64,000 nt of DNA, from NCBI RefSeq assembly GCF_963678635.1, contig NC_087069.1, positions 39,145,076 to 39,209,075 of the forward strand, in the 5' to 3' direction. The notes under the pieces were generated by a model, which worked only from the letters and a program-made list of their open reading frames with translations, made no database searches and was not told the DNA's origin. The DNA comes from Symsagittifera roscoffensis. Taxonomy: Eukaryota > Xenacoelomorpha > Acoela > Convolutidae. How positions within the stretch are numbered: position 1 is the first letter of the stretch; the number at the start of each line of letters is the position of its first letter. This document shows, piece after piece, positions 1-11,112 of the stretch. A program made the translations under genes and the position numbers.

Positions 1-186
1 GTTGAAGAATCCCGCCCACTAATTGTCCCCCACGAATATCAACAGCCCATCAAAGTCCGAATTTTAGAATTCAATCATAGTACTAAATACAACCATAAGC
101 TATATAACCTAATTCAAAACACACCGCAAGAATCCTCACTCAATAGTGACGAGTATAAACTTATCCGAGCACTCGAGCTTCTATAG
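1..186 (+). CDS. 3' end of an unrecognised ORF, left-arm copy (partial)
   Basis: An open frame enters from before the window and ends at TAG 184-186. It has 61 residues, starting VEESRPLIVPHEY and ending KLIRALELL. The mirror copy at 44065-44280 on the minus strand differs by one residue (S to N in the FNHSTKY segment). It is rich in charged and polar residues, with no motif I recognise. It could be the C-terminus of a host protein or of a mobile-element polyprotein. The start lies outside the window. Confidence 0.35.
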   Translation, partial: VEESRPLIVPHEYQQPIKVRILEFNHSTKYNHKLYNLIQNTPQESSLNSDEYKLIRALELL

Positions 187-1337
187 CCTTTCCTTCAAAC
201 CAAAATTGTCATCCTCATGCCTGCCAAACTCCTCACATCATCCGACACTATTGGCACTAATTTTCCGAATCAATTTTGGCCAACGACAACCTTTTGTTAG
301 TATAAATTAGAAAAAAACTAATAAATTTCAAATATTACTAACCATTCTTTATTTATATCTCACTTTTTTTTAAATTTCACTACTCAATCATCTAAAACAA
401 ATAGAAATAAATTAAAAAAATGTGAACTCTTTTCTATAAAATTTTCAAATCCTTTTTAACAATTGTGTATATAATTGAAGTGGTTTTAACAAGAATATAA
501 TTGAAGTAGTGAAGTTTTTCTTTTCAAAGCAGAAAACTCATAAATTGAAAACTCCATTGCAGTAAATTAAAACTTCTATGAAGTAGATTCATAAAAAAAT
601 GTAAATGAATTAAAGACAAGTAACATTTTCACAAAATACGCTTCTTTTATAAATTTTGAATCCTTCACTCGCCCAAAAATTGCTCAGTTTTTTCCACAAT
701 CGCACAGCTCGCCCACGAAGAATTGTTTAAATAAAAAATTTCAAGTTTTAACCTTAACTGATAACAACTTTAACTTGTTTTCACACCTTTCAAACTTCCC
801 TTTAACCCGGTTGGAAGAAGTTATATGAAAAATTGAATTATCCAACGCAGCTTACTAACGCCGCAAAACCACAAACTAATAGCATGACTAAGAAAGAAAG
901 TCACACGGTAACCAAACCGGAGTCAAACCAGGTTAAAACTGGATAAATTAATCGTTGGAAAGCACTTCAAAGTTTTATTAAAACCAAATAAAATACAAAA
1001 AAATCTATTTTTGCGAAAAGGACACAAGCAAAAGAAAAAAGAGAAAAACACGCTATGAAAATGTAACAAAAGATTGAACGTATAAAGAGACTCTGCACAA
1101 AAAGACCATAAAATATAGACCATTCATGGTCTCACCAACCAGAGGGACGTCCTATGCATGCTCTATAGCCGGCCTAACCCACAGCGCTACAACCATTACT
1201 TGCGACCCACACTCAATATTTGCTGAGAGTTGCTCTAGTGTGAGCGAATTTTTAAAAATAACCAAACTAAAACAAAAACGCTTTTGCGATAAAAAATAAT
1301 ATTAGGTCATAACTAAAACTTAACTAAAAAGAAGTAA
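187..1337. other. Noncoding part of the left arm
   Basis: No supportable gene. The stretch is AT-rich. It holds a compact GC-richer patch around 1120-1245 containing the palindrome GACCATTCATGGTC, and an AATAAA-like motif on the minus strand near 985. The same patch occurs at 43010-43140 in the right arm. The patch and the downstream polyadenylation-like motif resemble the layout of an LTR, but I found no matching second LTR or terminal TG..CA, so I do not call one. Confidence 0.4.
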
Positions 1338-1532
1338 TTATATAATTGCAGTATGTAAAGAGTTTTTAGAGCCCAAGAAACGAACAGCAAAGGAGATGGC
1401 AACCCGACTACATTCCAACTCTGGAATAGCAAATCTATTTGGTTTGCTGCCAAAGTCACTACCCTCAAAGGTTTTTAAGTATTGACTCAACATCGCAGCA
1501 AAGGAAACCCATTGATGCAGACCAATGACCAT
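1338..1532 (-). CDS. Small ORF, 64 codons, left-arm copy (doubtful)
   Basis: The ORF starts MVIGLHQWVSFAAMLSQYLK and ends NSLHTAII, with a mirror copy at 42732-42926. By hand alignment the two copies differ at three bases, and all three change the amino acid (T/K, V/A, I/F). That gives no sign of protein-level constraint, although three changes are too few to prove its absence. It may be a real short peptide or a chance frame in a recently duplicated segment. No family recognised. Confidence 0.2.
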   Translation of the reverse strand: MVIGLHQWVSFAAMLSQYLKTFEGSDFGSKPNRFAIPELECSRVAISFAVRFLGSKNSLHTAII

Positions 1533-2538
1533 CTCGATGTTGATTTCACATACCGATCCTAGTCACTTGGCACTTCACTAGGAAAAGTCAAACTTCACCC
1601 TGTATGTAGTCTCGCTCTAAATTTGATGAAATTGATTCATTATTGCATCGATCAGAAGTCTTGACACAATCAGCCAAGACTGAACTAGTATTTATAAACC
1701 AAATATTTTTCTAATAAAAACTATCACTATAAAATATTACTAACTAACCAATCAAATTCCATCTCTAATATTGACACTTATTTGTGAATGCTGAAACTAC
1801 TTGTAGTTTCTGCACCAAAACAATTTGAAAAAATCTTTGAATACAGTTGTTCTATTTCTGGATAAACTCCAAGAACTAACTCGCGAAAACCAGTATGCAC
1901 TAGATCGTTTGAGACTAGAAGATATAAGAGTATGATTAAGATTGGTATTAGACTAAGAAGTTACATGAATCCATCCGCCCAAAATAAGATAGCGTGACGA
2001 ACAGACGATGTACTTTATCTGGAATTACTCTATGAGTACAGGCCAAAGGGCAGCAAAATACTTGTTTCACCAAAAAAATTGTAGTTAACTCTTAGCTTAA
2101 AAAGAACAATTGTTAATAATGACTGCGATTCGTATTTAATTCAAAAAAGACGTATTCGTTCTTTGTTTGGCTAGATGAGCTCTTTTTTTTTCAAAATGCA
2201 TAAATTGTAAGAGTCTCACTGTTAAACTGAATTTGGAGATACAAACAAACTTGAGGTACTATTGTTCACAAATATTAAGAGTAAAAACCGGAAATTGACT
2301 TAAAAGGCCGAAATTTTTGTTGCGGAAGCTTCTAGGTCAAAAATCATGGCCTGTATCTCTGAAATGTACCTTCCAAAACTAAAATATAACCTGAAAAAAA
2401 GTTTTGATAAAAAATATAAGCATAGAAGTGACTCTACAAATAGATATCATGAATTTCGGGTGTCGGCTCCAGGATCTTTTGTGAAGCGGTGTAAAAAAGC
2501 TTAATATACAATTCGACTATGTGGAGTTTGAAGAAAAA
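1533..2538. other. Noncoding part of the left arm
   Basis: No gene seen. The sequence is AT-rich and unique apart from its mirror at 41733-42731. Many in-frame stops occur on both strands. Confidence 0.4.
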
Positions 2539-3065
2539 GTTTTGTTCCAACTTTCGATACGAAAGTAACGGAATATTTGTGCTCGGCGTGGGTTTTTTTT
2601 TCTTCAGACAAATTTTGACTTTTTAACGAGCCATTTTTGACGGATTTTTTTTTTCATATCATTCGAAACGTATTGTTGTCTTGAGCTTAAACATGAAAAA
2701 ATATTTCGCCTGTGATTATTTTTTCGTAATGATTGCCATTTTGGTCAATTTGAGACAATTAACGCGCGATAAATTTCGCGCAAACAACGTGTAAGCGGAG
2801 GTTTAATCCGTCTTAGGAATCGTTCCAAATTGGTTGAAAGAAGCTTTTTTGCCATAAATGTTTTGTTACATGGAGCAAAATCTATCTTTTTTTGTACTTT
2901 ATATGACGTGTGGGGGGATGATTTTTCCTAAAAAATTTCAAATTTTAGAAAAAATATTTTCATTTTGTTTTATTACATTAAATTTTTTAATGTTATTACT
3001 GCTCCATAAAACTTAAAAGGCAGTCTGAACATTCAAGGCTTCGCCCTGATACGAGCAGTCTTGTT
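2539..3065 (+). mobile_element. Nonautonomous repeat, family R1, full-length copy
   Basis: Member of an interspersed family seen repeatedly in the window. One end is GTTTTGTTCC followed by the hairpin ACTTTCG-ATA-CGAAAGT (7-bp stem). The other end is CTGATACGAGCAGTCTTGTT, preceded by a TTAAAAGGCAGTCTGAACATTCAAGG segment. The length is about 525 bases and there is no coding capacity. A stem close to one end without long terminal inverted repeats is reminiscent of Helitron or Helentron-type nonautonomous elements, but no CTRR terminus is evident. The mirror copy is at 41196-41733. Confidence 0.6.
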
Positions 3066-3849
3066 TATTCTGAGTTTTTTTATAGAAACACGAAAAATTT
3101 ATGAATGTTAAAAATTTATTAATGAGATTGCATCAGTTGAAAATTTTCCTTAAATAATCATATAAACCCTTTAGATGAATACACAATTTAAAGGCAATGT
3201 ACAATGCGACAATTTTTTTACAAATACAACGCGATGCAGAGGTTTTGAGTGGGACTTTTAGCAGCCGTTTTTTAAAAATTCGCAACTTAATATACAGCTT
3301 AGAGTCAAGTTATCGTACAGGCAATTTAGTAAGATATCAATTTCTTAATGGTTTTTTTTTCTGGCAATCTAACACTTTGGAGCACAATGAATTTTATAGA
3401 GAAATTTAATAAGGCTAAAACTGATACCTTACTGATACCGATGAAGGAAGGCATTGTACAATGCGATATTTTTTGTTAAAAGGCGATAGAGTGGCTTTGA
3501 GTGAAACTAATAACAGCCAAAGCCAATTGATGAAAATTTTATGTTGCACAATTTATACACACGTTTCATATGAAAGTAAATCAGCGTAGAATTGTTCTGA
3601 ATCACACATCCAATTATGGCTAAAAATAGTATTCTAAAAAGTAAACTAAAATCTATATTCTGCATTTCTTCGAAAGTCGGGACAATAATGCTTATACGTG
3701 AAAGAAACTACTACAGATTGAATGATTTGATTAATTTTATTAATTTTTTTTTGGTTCTAGATTGAATAGATGACGGAAAATTTGTATATATATAATTTTA
3801 AAAACTAATTCGATGTCGACAGATTTTTTTAATTTCAGCTGAGAGTTTA
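3066..3849. other. Noncoding, with a short local duplication
   Basis: No supported gene. A motif of the form AATGTACAATGCGA followed by an AT run, then GCGATGCAGAG or GCGATAGAGTG, occurs twice, near 3195 and 3453, about 258 bases apart. An open frame at 3197-3409 is not intact in the mirror copy (40855-41067) and is not called. Confidence 0.35.
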
Positions 3850-4695
3850 CTAATTTGCATCGTCACCTCCATCAAGATTCATGAAATTTTGCAATTCCAG
3901 AGAAAAACTGTAAATCTGGCCAAGCAAATCATAATGCATGAATGCATTGTTAATACATGTCTTCAATTTTTCTTCTCCAATATTGACCATGTGGATAGCC
4001 AATGCTTCTGCATTTTTGATCTCAAGACCAATTTGGTGCGACCATATTCCCATTCTACCAAGAACGACTTGTTTTATTTCAGTATAACCGGGCTCCAAAT
4101 CTTCATATCTCGTAGCTTCGTAATTAAACACGATTTTGAGATACGACGTAATTTGACGAAGTTTGTCGTTTCTTTCTTGTTGGAACTCGGGATCTATCTC
4201 AGTGAAGGTCTGATTCAATTCTGGGTAGCTATTTCTCAACATTTCTTTGTGAAATATTATTGTGTCGAGAGGTTTTTCTCGCAGATAGGAAACGGCGGCA
4301 TCTTGAATATCCAGACAGTAGAGCTCGCTGGAATATGTTCGACTGATAGATAACTCGTTGCGCAGGAACTCCATCCAATTGTTGTTCAATTTCCGCAAAA
4401 CCTCTTGCACAGCTCTTGCAGATATTGCTGGCGTGACGGATAGGTTTTTTAGTTTCTCTTCTTTAAGAATTTCAAAGTGAAATGTATTCCCAAAAAAGGA
4501 AAACTCGAAGCAATCTTTTTTGTCGGATTTTCGTTCCTGCTCTGGGTTTAGGAAGCGATAAAACATCTTTGTGATGTTTCCTGATTCAGAGTTTTCGGAT
4601 TCAACTCTTGGTTGTGAGAACTCAAATTCTTTCGGCAATATAGACGGGTCCAATAGCTCAATTGAAGCGTTCGGCAAGTGAACTTCTGAAAACAT
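3850..4695 (-). CDS. Unrecognised 281-residue protein, left-arm paralogue
   Basis: A single-exon frame of 281 codons from ATG 4693-4695 to TAG 3850-3852. The mirror paralogue at 39569-40414 has the same length. I count 32 amino-acid differences (about 89% identity) and no indels. Differences cluster in the N-terminal half and the last 30 residues, while roughly residues 150-250 (from MLRNSYPELNQTF to EEKLKTC) are almost identical. The protein is charged and probably mostly helical, with no signal peptide or membrane segment. It ends LDGGDDAN in both copies. The start codon overlaps a perfect acceptor-like TTTTCAG, so the frame could instead be a terminal exon with the acceptor just inside the apparent start. 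The polyadenylation signal after the stop is the weaker ATTAAA form. I do not recognise a family. Confidence 0.6.
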   Translation of the reverse strand: MFSEVHLPNASIELLDPSILPKEFEFSQPRVESENSESGNITKMFYRFLNPEQERKSDKKDCFEFSFFGNTFHFEILKEEKLKNLSVTPAISARAVQEVLRKLNNNWMEFLRNELSISRTYSSELYCLDIQDAAVSYLREKPLDTIIFHKEMLRNSYPELNQTFTEIDPEFQQERNDKLRQITSYLKIVFNYEATRYEDLEPGYTEIKQVVLGRMGIWSHQIGLEIKNAEALAIHMVNIGEEKLKTCINNAFMHYDLLGQIYSFSLELQNFMNLDGGDDAN

Positions 4696-6480
4696 CCAAC
4701 TACCAGTTATGATTATCGTCTATGGCCCAGAAACAGCTACTAATCGCTATCAAATTCGATTAAAAAATAATAGTGGATGGTACGTACTTGGACGACAGAG
4801 AACAAAAAATGAATCTCATTTATTGTTGGATTAATACCTGGGCTGGGTTAACTTGACACCGAAGCAACGCATAAGAAGACAATTGGAATTTGTTTTTGCG
4901 CGAATTAGCTATGCTAAATTAGTATTAGCGGTAATGTTCAAACCGAGAACTTTACAAAATAGTTGCAGAATAAATTTTGTCCCCTATTTTGAGCTCATGT
5001 CATCAATGTTTTTCAGGTGGTAAAAAACATTAAAATTAATCTTCATTTGTGATTAATTACGCTATTTATTTGGTAATCATAATTGGTTTGCAAAACAATT
5101 CTTTACGGCGTAAAACTGATTAAAAAAAATATCATTTTTACTTGAAGTTTCTAAATAAAAAACATATCATTTTTTTTACTTGGCACTCCATGTGAGCGTA
5201 GTACAGTTTCAAAACAAAGAAAATGTTTTTGCCTCACTTCTATTTGATCATTTTAACCTATCTATATTTTTTTATTTTCAGATTTTTGTCTCAGATGTGT
5301 ATTTGAAGCGCATCCTAAATTCAGTAAGATACGGAAAACAACATTTTACGTTATCTGTTAATAAAAAGCAATTTCTAGATTATGACAGAGTCTCATTCTT
5401 AATTGTCTGCTTGGCAATAATGACAGAGTCTCATTCGTCTGCTTGGCAATAAAAAAACTGTTTTTAATTCATCTCAAAGCTACTATAACTTGTTATTAGA
5501 ATCACCTGATCTGAAAAAATGGTTTGAGGGAATAGAAAAAATAAAACAGCCGGTGTTTACAGTGTAAATTTAATTCAATAAAACTAGCCAAACATTTTTA
5601 GACAAGTTTTCTGCCCTCTAATGTCAAATTCAGTTTTTCACAATCAATCGTTTTTTTTAATACTTGCCATTATTTTCGTTACGTTTTCGATGCTATAATA
5701 TTTGTGCTGGCCTGCTCTTCCTGTCAGAAAACTTTTGAAATTTGCTGTTTTGCCGGTAATTTTAAGTTAATCCAAAAGATAGACCTGCTCCAGCTCAAAG
5801 CTTAAAAAATTTATTGGTGCGGTGCTGCATTTTTTTAATTTTAACACGCGATAAATTTGATGGCTAAAAACAGTTGAGGGGCTATTTAAACTGAATCAGA
5901 AATTAATTTGAACCTAATTTGATACAAGTTTCTTGCTTTTAATGATAAGTAGATGTTAAATACATAAGTGTTTAACTTAGATAGCAATTATGGAAATGTT
6001 TTTCTTGATACGTTTTGTTCTTTTCTGATTGCTTCATGGGAAAAAATATATCGTCTTCTGTTAACGGCTAGCGTGAGCTGTATTTGTAGCCGGCTCAAAA
6101 AACGTTCAAGATTGATTTGAAGCATGTACCCTTTTACTTGACACTGCGTGTGGAACCCGGGTTAGATCTTTTACTGAATGTTTTAATTCAATATCTTTTC
6201 TAATGATTTTGCGTACGGAATGTGTCATTTTTCAAGTTAAAACATAAAGACTTCATAGGGCAGTCAAAAGTTTGATTAATTTTTCCTGACTGAAGTCTTT
6301 TTACTGTGGTGACTTTCAAAGAAAGTGATCAAGATATTGTGCTCCGGATAATTTTGACGAAAACGTTTTCAAATAATCTGATAGATAATTGCGCACCAAA
6401 GAAACTGTTAAACTGCTATGGCTATTTTGAGTAGTTTTTTAAAAAATTGTAATGACTTTTGAAATTGCGAAGTTTTGTTT
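4696..6480. other. Left-arm intergenic sequence
   Basis: AT-rich, with no certain gene. It contains the possible exon at 5282-5452 and ordinary unique sequence mirrored at about 37420-39568. Between the arms this stretch shows several small indels, more than the flanking coding frames do. Confidence 0.35.
5282..5452 (+). CDS. Possible terminal exon, left-arm copy (weak)
   Basis: A T-rich tract ending TTTTCAG (acceptor at 5281) precedes 56 codons reading IFVSDVYLKRILNSVRYGK and onward to a TAA at 5450-5452. The mirror stretch at 38446-38616 on the minus strand has exactly the same length and stays open, with mostly conservative changes (S/P, V/I, K/E, F/L, V/I). It runs opposite to the neighbouring 281-codon gene. 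No upstream exon was located and no family recognised. Confidence 0.22.
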   Translation: MFVSDVYLKRILNSVRYGKQHFTLSVNKKQFLDYDRVSFLIVCLAIMTESHSSAWQ

Positions 6481-8352
6481 TCATTTTTGCCGGTTTGTGG
6501 TACACGCATAGTGAAAATGGCGAACTGATTCGTCCAGGAAAATTTCCTTAATTGAATTGATCCCTCTCAATGATTTTGGAACGCGTAACTAAATCAGAAT
6601 TAGACTGCTCATATCAGCGCGAAGCCTTGGTTGTTCCGCCTGCCTTTAAAAGTCTGTGGAGCAGTAATAACATGGAAAAAAACTTGAAAAAATGTACCAA
6701 ATTGGCCAACCCCCATAGCTTTACGAAAAGAATCACAGGTGGGATATATTTTTAAATTTAAGCTCAAGACAACAATGTGTTTTCAATGATGTAAAAAGAT
6801 TCCGCCAAAAATAATTACTTAAAATTTGTCAGAAGAAAAAAACCAACAGGAGAACAAACATTTGGGTACTTTCGTTTCTAAAGTTGGAACAAAAACGTCA
6901 TTAGGTAGTTATTCTAACGTGTCTGAGGGAAGAGTTACAGATTTGAGTAAAAAGTTTTTTTTTTTGCTAACAACATTATATTTATTTTTTAAAATTAACT
7001 GCAATTAAATTGTATACAAAAAATAAAGATTTTGTTCCGAAATGAATAATAATGTTTTTTATCTCCCTTGCGCACGTCATTTTAAAAAAAGAGTCTTTTT
7101 TTGTTTCTTACGGCTTTTTTAATCCAACATACCTCAACGCAATTTTGAAACATTTTGTGAGCCAAAGAAGGCGTTAAATAGCAGTTTTAGCTCCAAATTC
7201 TTTTCACTGATACGATCGTTTAAAGAATTATTTTGGAAGTCGAGATCTAGTTTGATTTTTTTCAGTTTCATTTTATTTTTGTTTCAGCTTATAAAAAACA
7301 TCGAGCGTAAAACTCACTGCATACCTTTCAATTGAATAGAAATGTTTGGCTGAGATTCATCATAGCTGATTGGCTCATAATTCCAATTCTCTTTCCAACG
7401 AAACTGATCTTGCTCTGCCCAATCACAGAAGGGTCTCAGGTCAAGAATAAATTCATGCAGACCAACAAGGTTGGGTCGAGGATTTTGTTTCATCAGGAAA
7501 AACATCCTGGAACTGTCAAACAGACGCCTCTCGTCATAGTCGTCTAGGGGTCTCAAAGTTTTGTTGATCTAAACAGGCAAATTTTGTATTGTATTCAATA
7601 AGTCAATTTTTCAGTTGTTTCCAAACTGAATAAATCAAAACATACAGATGTTTGGTTTGAGTGAAACAAATATGTTTCGGAACACATCCTAACTAGTGAA
7701 AATGGTTCAATTAAAATTCCATTTAAAAACAATTTGATGCAAGAGTTTTGACAAAAATTCAAACTTTTTTTGACATTCAAGTGCAAACTACTGAATTGCA
7801 TCTAGGTTCTGAAGCTGCACTGCACTACACTGAATAAAATTGGTAATGAGTGTTTTTACATTGAGCAAAAAAGTTTCAATTATGTGATTTACTTTACTTT
7901 TAGATTTATTATAGGAAAACTAACCGCTTTGCGAATCGCAATGGGCGAAAACGAAAATGAGGAAATAACTACTCCTGTTTCATGATAAACTACATCTTTT
8001 CGGAAATTGACTGAATTCAGATGGGTTTGATTCCATTCAAACTGACTTCTCATTGAGGTTTTCCATGGCAATGAGACGCTTATTTTTCTGAGAAAGGGCA
8101 AGTGGTTTCGTTGAGACATGTACAAAAGGGGGGTCACACACTGCTCAGGAGAATTGAGCTGCAGCTCGAAATTGATTGTTACGGTTCCAAGTACGCTGAA
8201 CGGAGGAAAACAAATTTCAATCTTTTGGTTTCCATCATGATTTTCGGAATCGCTGTAGTTGAATGCAACTATCTTCCCTTTTTCAGTTAAATTTGTGGAA
8301 TGAAACTTCCATGTTTGTTCCCCTAAGTCAATTCTCTCTTTTTTTTCTGCGT
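6481..8352 (-). pseudogene. Truncated duplicate of the ZU5-like gene (exons 4-7 only)
   Basis: On the minus strand, exon 4 (7898-8352), exon 5 (7325-7568), exon 6 (7133-7246) and exon 7 (6481-6546) mirror exons 4-7 of the gene at 30325-37407. Exons 4 and 5 have exactly the same lengths (455 and 244) and remain open, with GTAAAG and GTATGC donors. Exon 6 is 114 instead of 113 bases. The extra base shifts the frame into a TGA at the end of the exon. The AATAAA after exon 7 is changed to AACAAA. Exons 1-3 are absent: BEL/Pao debris follows exon 4's intron. This is most likely a dead duplicate, although exons 4-5 could still be transcribed. Confidence 0.65.
6607..6890 (-). mobile_element. Family R1 repeat, short internal-deletion copy
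   Basis: Reverse-orientation copy lying between exons 6 and 7 of the truncated duplicate. It keeps both family ends (ACTGCTCATATCAG at one end, ACTTTCG..AAAGTTGGAACAAAAACG at the other) but lacks the middle, leaving about 285 bases. The mirror is at 37031-37292, so the insertion predates the arm duplication. Confidence 0.55.
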
Positions 8353-8517
8353 CTAAACAAAAAGTTACATCAAAAATATTTTTGTAAGAGTTATGAAACT
8401 CAAAGATTAATTTTTTTCCCTGTTCTACTTTCGCATACTAAAAAATGCTTCTCTCTATCAATTTGCATCTTAATGATTGTTGAGTTTGACATGGTTATCT
8501 TAATGAACGTATAACAA

Positions 8518-8935
8518 GACTGTTCGTGTAAGGGCAAAGCGCTGAATATTCTGACTGCCTTTTAAGATCTATGAAGCAGCAATGACATGAAAATTTAATT
8601 GTAATAAAACAAAACAAAATTTTTTTCAGCTTTAAATTTACGATTTTTTTTTGTGAAAATCATCCCCGCACACGGCATAGAATGTATAAAATGATAGATT
8701 TAGCTCCTAGTAAGAAATCAATTTTGACAAACAAGCTTCCTTCAACCATTTTAGAACGATTTCCAAGACGCGTTAGTTATCCGTTACGCGTTAATAGGGG
8801 TAAAAATATCGCGAGATATCAAAAAATTCCGTCAAAAATGGCTAATTAAAAACTCGAATTCTGAAGAAAAAAAATCACTCGGAGCGCAATTATTTTTTGG
8901 TTCCTTTTGTTAGCAAAGTCGGAAGAAAAAGAGAG
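8518..8935 (-). mobile_element. Family R1 repeat, diverged copy
   Basis: Reverse-orientation copy from AAGACTGTTCGTGTAAGG to AGCAAAGTCGGAAG in intron 3 of the truncated duplicate. The terminal hairpin is eroded (only the GAAAAAGAG side is readable). The mirror copy is at 35058-35455. Confidence 0.5.
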
Positions 8936-9019
8936 TTTTGAACGTTTGCCAAGGAACGACCTCGGTTATGGGTATACGAAATTTTGACAAAATAAAAATT
9001 TAAGGCTTATCAAAATTTT

Positions 9020-9950
9020 AAAATTTGAGTCTGTTATGGGGCCAAACTTTGCATTTTGTGAATAATAAAAAAGAGTTTCTCTTTGTTTTTTTTTCATTAT
9101 TTCGTTTGTTCTATAATTGTTCCGACAAAATTTTAACATGTTTAAAGAATTGTGTCCTGAATCCAGAAACAAACAGACGCAATATGGTGCGCCTATCCAG
9201 TGCACAGTTTGGCCTCGTAATTTCGTTTATTCAATTAATAAGACCAATTAGCTTGACTCATTTCATTTTGGAACAATTATGAGTGCGGATAATTTGCCAA
9301 GCATAATAATTCCCGTATTGCAAGGAACTATCAATGTATTATTCCAGTACCAACGCAGCATTTTAGTCTAGTCCAAAGATACTCGCTTGACAAACTCGAG
9401 ATTTCCGGATAGAATCCGATACGCAGTCAATTGTTCTAAAATCGGTCAGAATACAAAAAACCTACCCGGGTAAAAATATACAAATATATTCCTCATTTTT
9501 TCGAAAGTTGGAGCAATAAACTAACTGGAAGCAAGCTGATACCAATTATAATTTTGATCTTCTGATCTGGTAGGAAACTCGTTTTCAATTAAGTTTTTTG
9601 AAAGAGGTTGGCTTTTTCTTGAAAAAATTTGCCACACTGCGCATCAAATGAATTTTTGGAAAAGAAGAAAGGTCTTAATAATGCAAAAAAACCGTTGCTC
9701 AACAAGCAGGTCACTCTTTTTGGAAATGTTTATGTATAGTACTGCATTTTGCAAAAAAGAGTTCTTGGTAATTTGGCAAAGATTATTGATAGGTTGATCA
9801 ATTTTAATTTTATTTTGGAATGAATGTAAAAACATGTATTTTATTTTTTCATATATTGCTTGTTCAGCTAAGTCAATTTACTGAAAATTAGTAAATGTTT
9901 GAAGAAACAAATAGTGCTGGTTACCATTCGAGTAGTACAGAATGTTTGAA
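9020..9950. repeat. Intron-3 sequence, copy 1 of the tandem array
   Basis: About 920 bases running from GAGTCTGTTATGGGGCC to CTGGTTACCATTCGAG. It recurs at 11560-12480 and 15260-16190, and inverted at about 34015-35000 inside intron 3 of the intact gene. Because the right-arm copy is plain intron without BEL/Pao sequence, I read it as ancestral intron sequence rather than an LTR. No coding capacity is retained between copies. Confidence 0.6.
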
Positions 9951-11112
9951 CCACGTTAAACTATTTTTTTTTTATTTTACTTGGAAAATTTTTCTTGTAG
10001 AAAGTCGTTGTTTGGCGGTTTCTAAATCAACCGGATCGGTTATTTCCTTGACTATATTGCGGTAGTGCCGGTGTTTCTGACTCAGTCTGAGCATGAAGAC
10101 AACCACTCGCTAGAGTCTACGAAACAAGCAGAATTCTTCCCATGCAAATTAATTGGGTTGTTTTTGTTTTTGTACAACGTTTGAAAAATTAGAGACCTGC
10201 TGTACACCTTCATTAAGGTCACAAGCGATACCAGCCAGGCTGATCTTTTTAAGTAGTTCTATACTCGGCTTGAAAGGCCACTCGCCATTTTTCAGCAAAC
10301 CTGGCCCATTCACTCAGCTGCTTGTTTTTGAGGACTCCGCTGAGATTCCTCAGGCTCCCGTATCAGCAGGGTTGTCGCACTCAAGATATGAAACCACTGG
10401 TCTACGGTCGTACTTTCCAGAATCTACCCAATCAGGTTTGCCACGAACGTGGGTTGCTTACTGTGTGAGTTTAACCACTGGGAAACAGTGGTGCTGTCAG
10501 TCTGCATGAACGTGTTTGACACATGAATGGTTAGATCTTTGAGGATATCTTCCTTCAAGTGGGTAGCGAGTAACGCGACCTGCTGTTCAAGCTTTGGGTT
10601 GGAAAGCGCTTTCATGGTCACGAGTCTTGCTTTTTCATACCAGCATTTGATTTGACCAGCTAGTTTGGTATCGTATGTATTGCTTGTGAAACAAGTGGAA
10701 AGGGAACCGGTAAATGTCGGCATTGGACCGCTCAAGACACAGCCTATTGGAAAGCAAACGGCGACGGGCAAGGTGTTTGGATCGGTGTCACTCTCAAAAT
10801 ACTCCTCGAGCAGAATAGCATGGAAAGAGTCTTGATCAATTATTAAGTGTACACCGGCGTAGCTATATACAATTGGTTTGATTGGAGCGAGGTATGGATG
10901 TAAAGCAGGGACTACCGACTTAAAGTTCATCCTTGACAATTGCGGTTAATTCTAATATGTATTCGAAACCATTGAAATAAGAAGTTACTTTCATCTGAAC
11001 TTGTTTCTTTTTAACAACAGCCATTGCGTCAATACAGATTACTGTGAGATCCAAATCTGTACCAGAAAGATTTAGACATTTGATCAAGTTAGCCGATATC
11101 CTGGAATGACTA
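9951..11112 (-). mobile_element. BEL/Pao retrotransposon fragment A, internally deleted
   Basis: On the minus strand, 10939-10665 reads an aspartic-protease-side segment (…PYLAPIKPIVYSYAG…, …GCVLSGPMPTF…) ending at IKCWYEKARL. It is followed directly by an RNase H-like segment (VTMKAL.NPKLE, then HVSNTFMQTDSTTVSQWLNS and PTFVAN) typical of the BEL/Pao pol region. The whole reverse transcriptase between them is missing, so protease and RNase H frames are fused by a deletion. The 3' side (10040-10420) continues in broken frames and stops before any integrase. The fragment is dead. Confidence 0.75.

Larger units (their letters stand above)
1..10010. repeat. Left arm of a giant inverted repeat
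   Basis: This stretch is the reverse complement of about 33940-44250. Base 1 pairs with base 44250, the 281-codon ORF at 3850-4695 pairs with 39569-40414, and exon 5 at 7325-7568 pairs with 36353-36596. The paired coordinates sum to 44251-44264 in the outer part and about 43921 near exon 5, so indels have accumulated inward. Identity is very high in the outer part (3 mismatches in 195 bases at 1338-1532) and lower inward. The last recognisable pairing is around 10010 against 33940. The arm runs off the start of the window, so its true length is unknown. It could be a real genomic palindrome or an assembly joining of two copies. Confidence 0.93.

Noticed and set aside
923-1123. 66-codon minus-strand frame near the start
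   Set aside because: Phe-rich low-complexity translation of an AT-rich stretch. Its mirror in the right arm (43137-43340) has shifted residues at the start, and there is no other support.
3889-4353. 154-codon frame antisense to the 281-residue ORF, also open in the mirror copy (39821-40375)
   Set aside because: It lies fully inside the better-supported ORF on the other strand. It is rich in Phe, Ile and Cys and has no independent signals, so it is a shadow frame.
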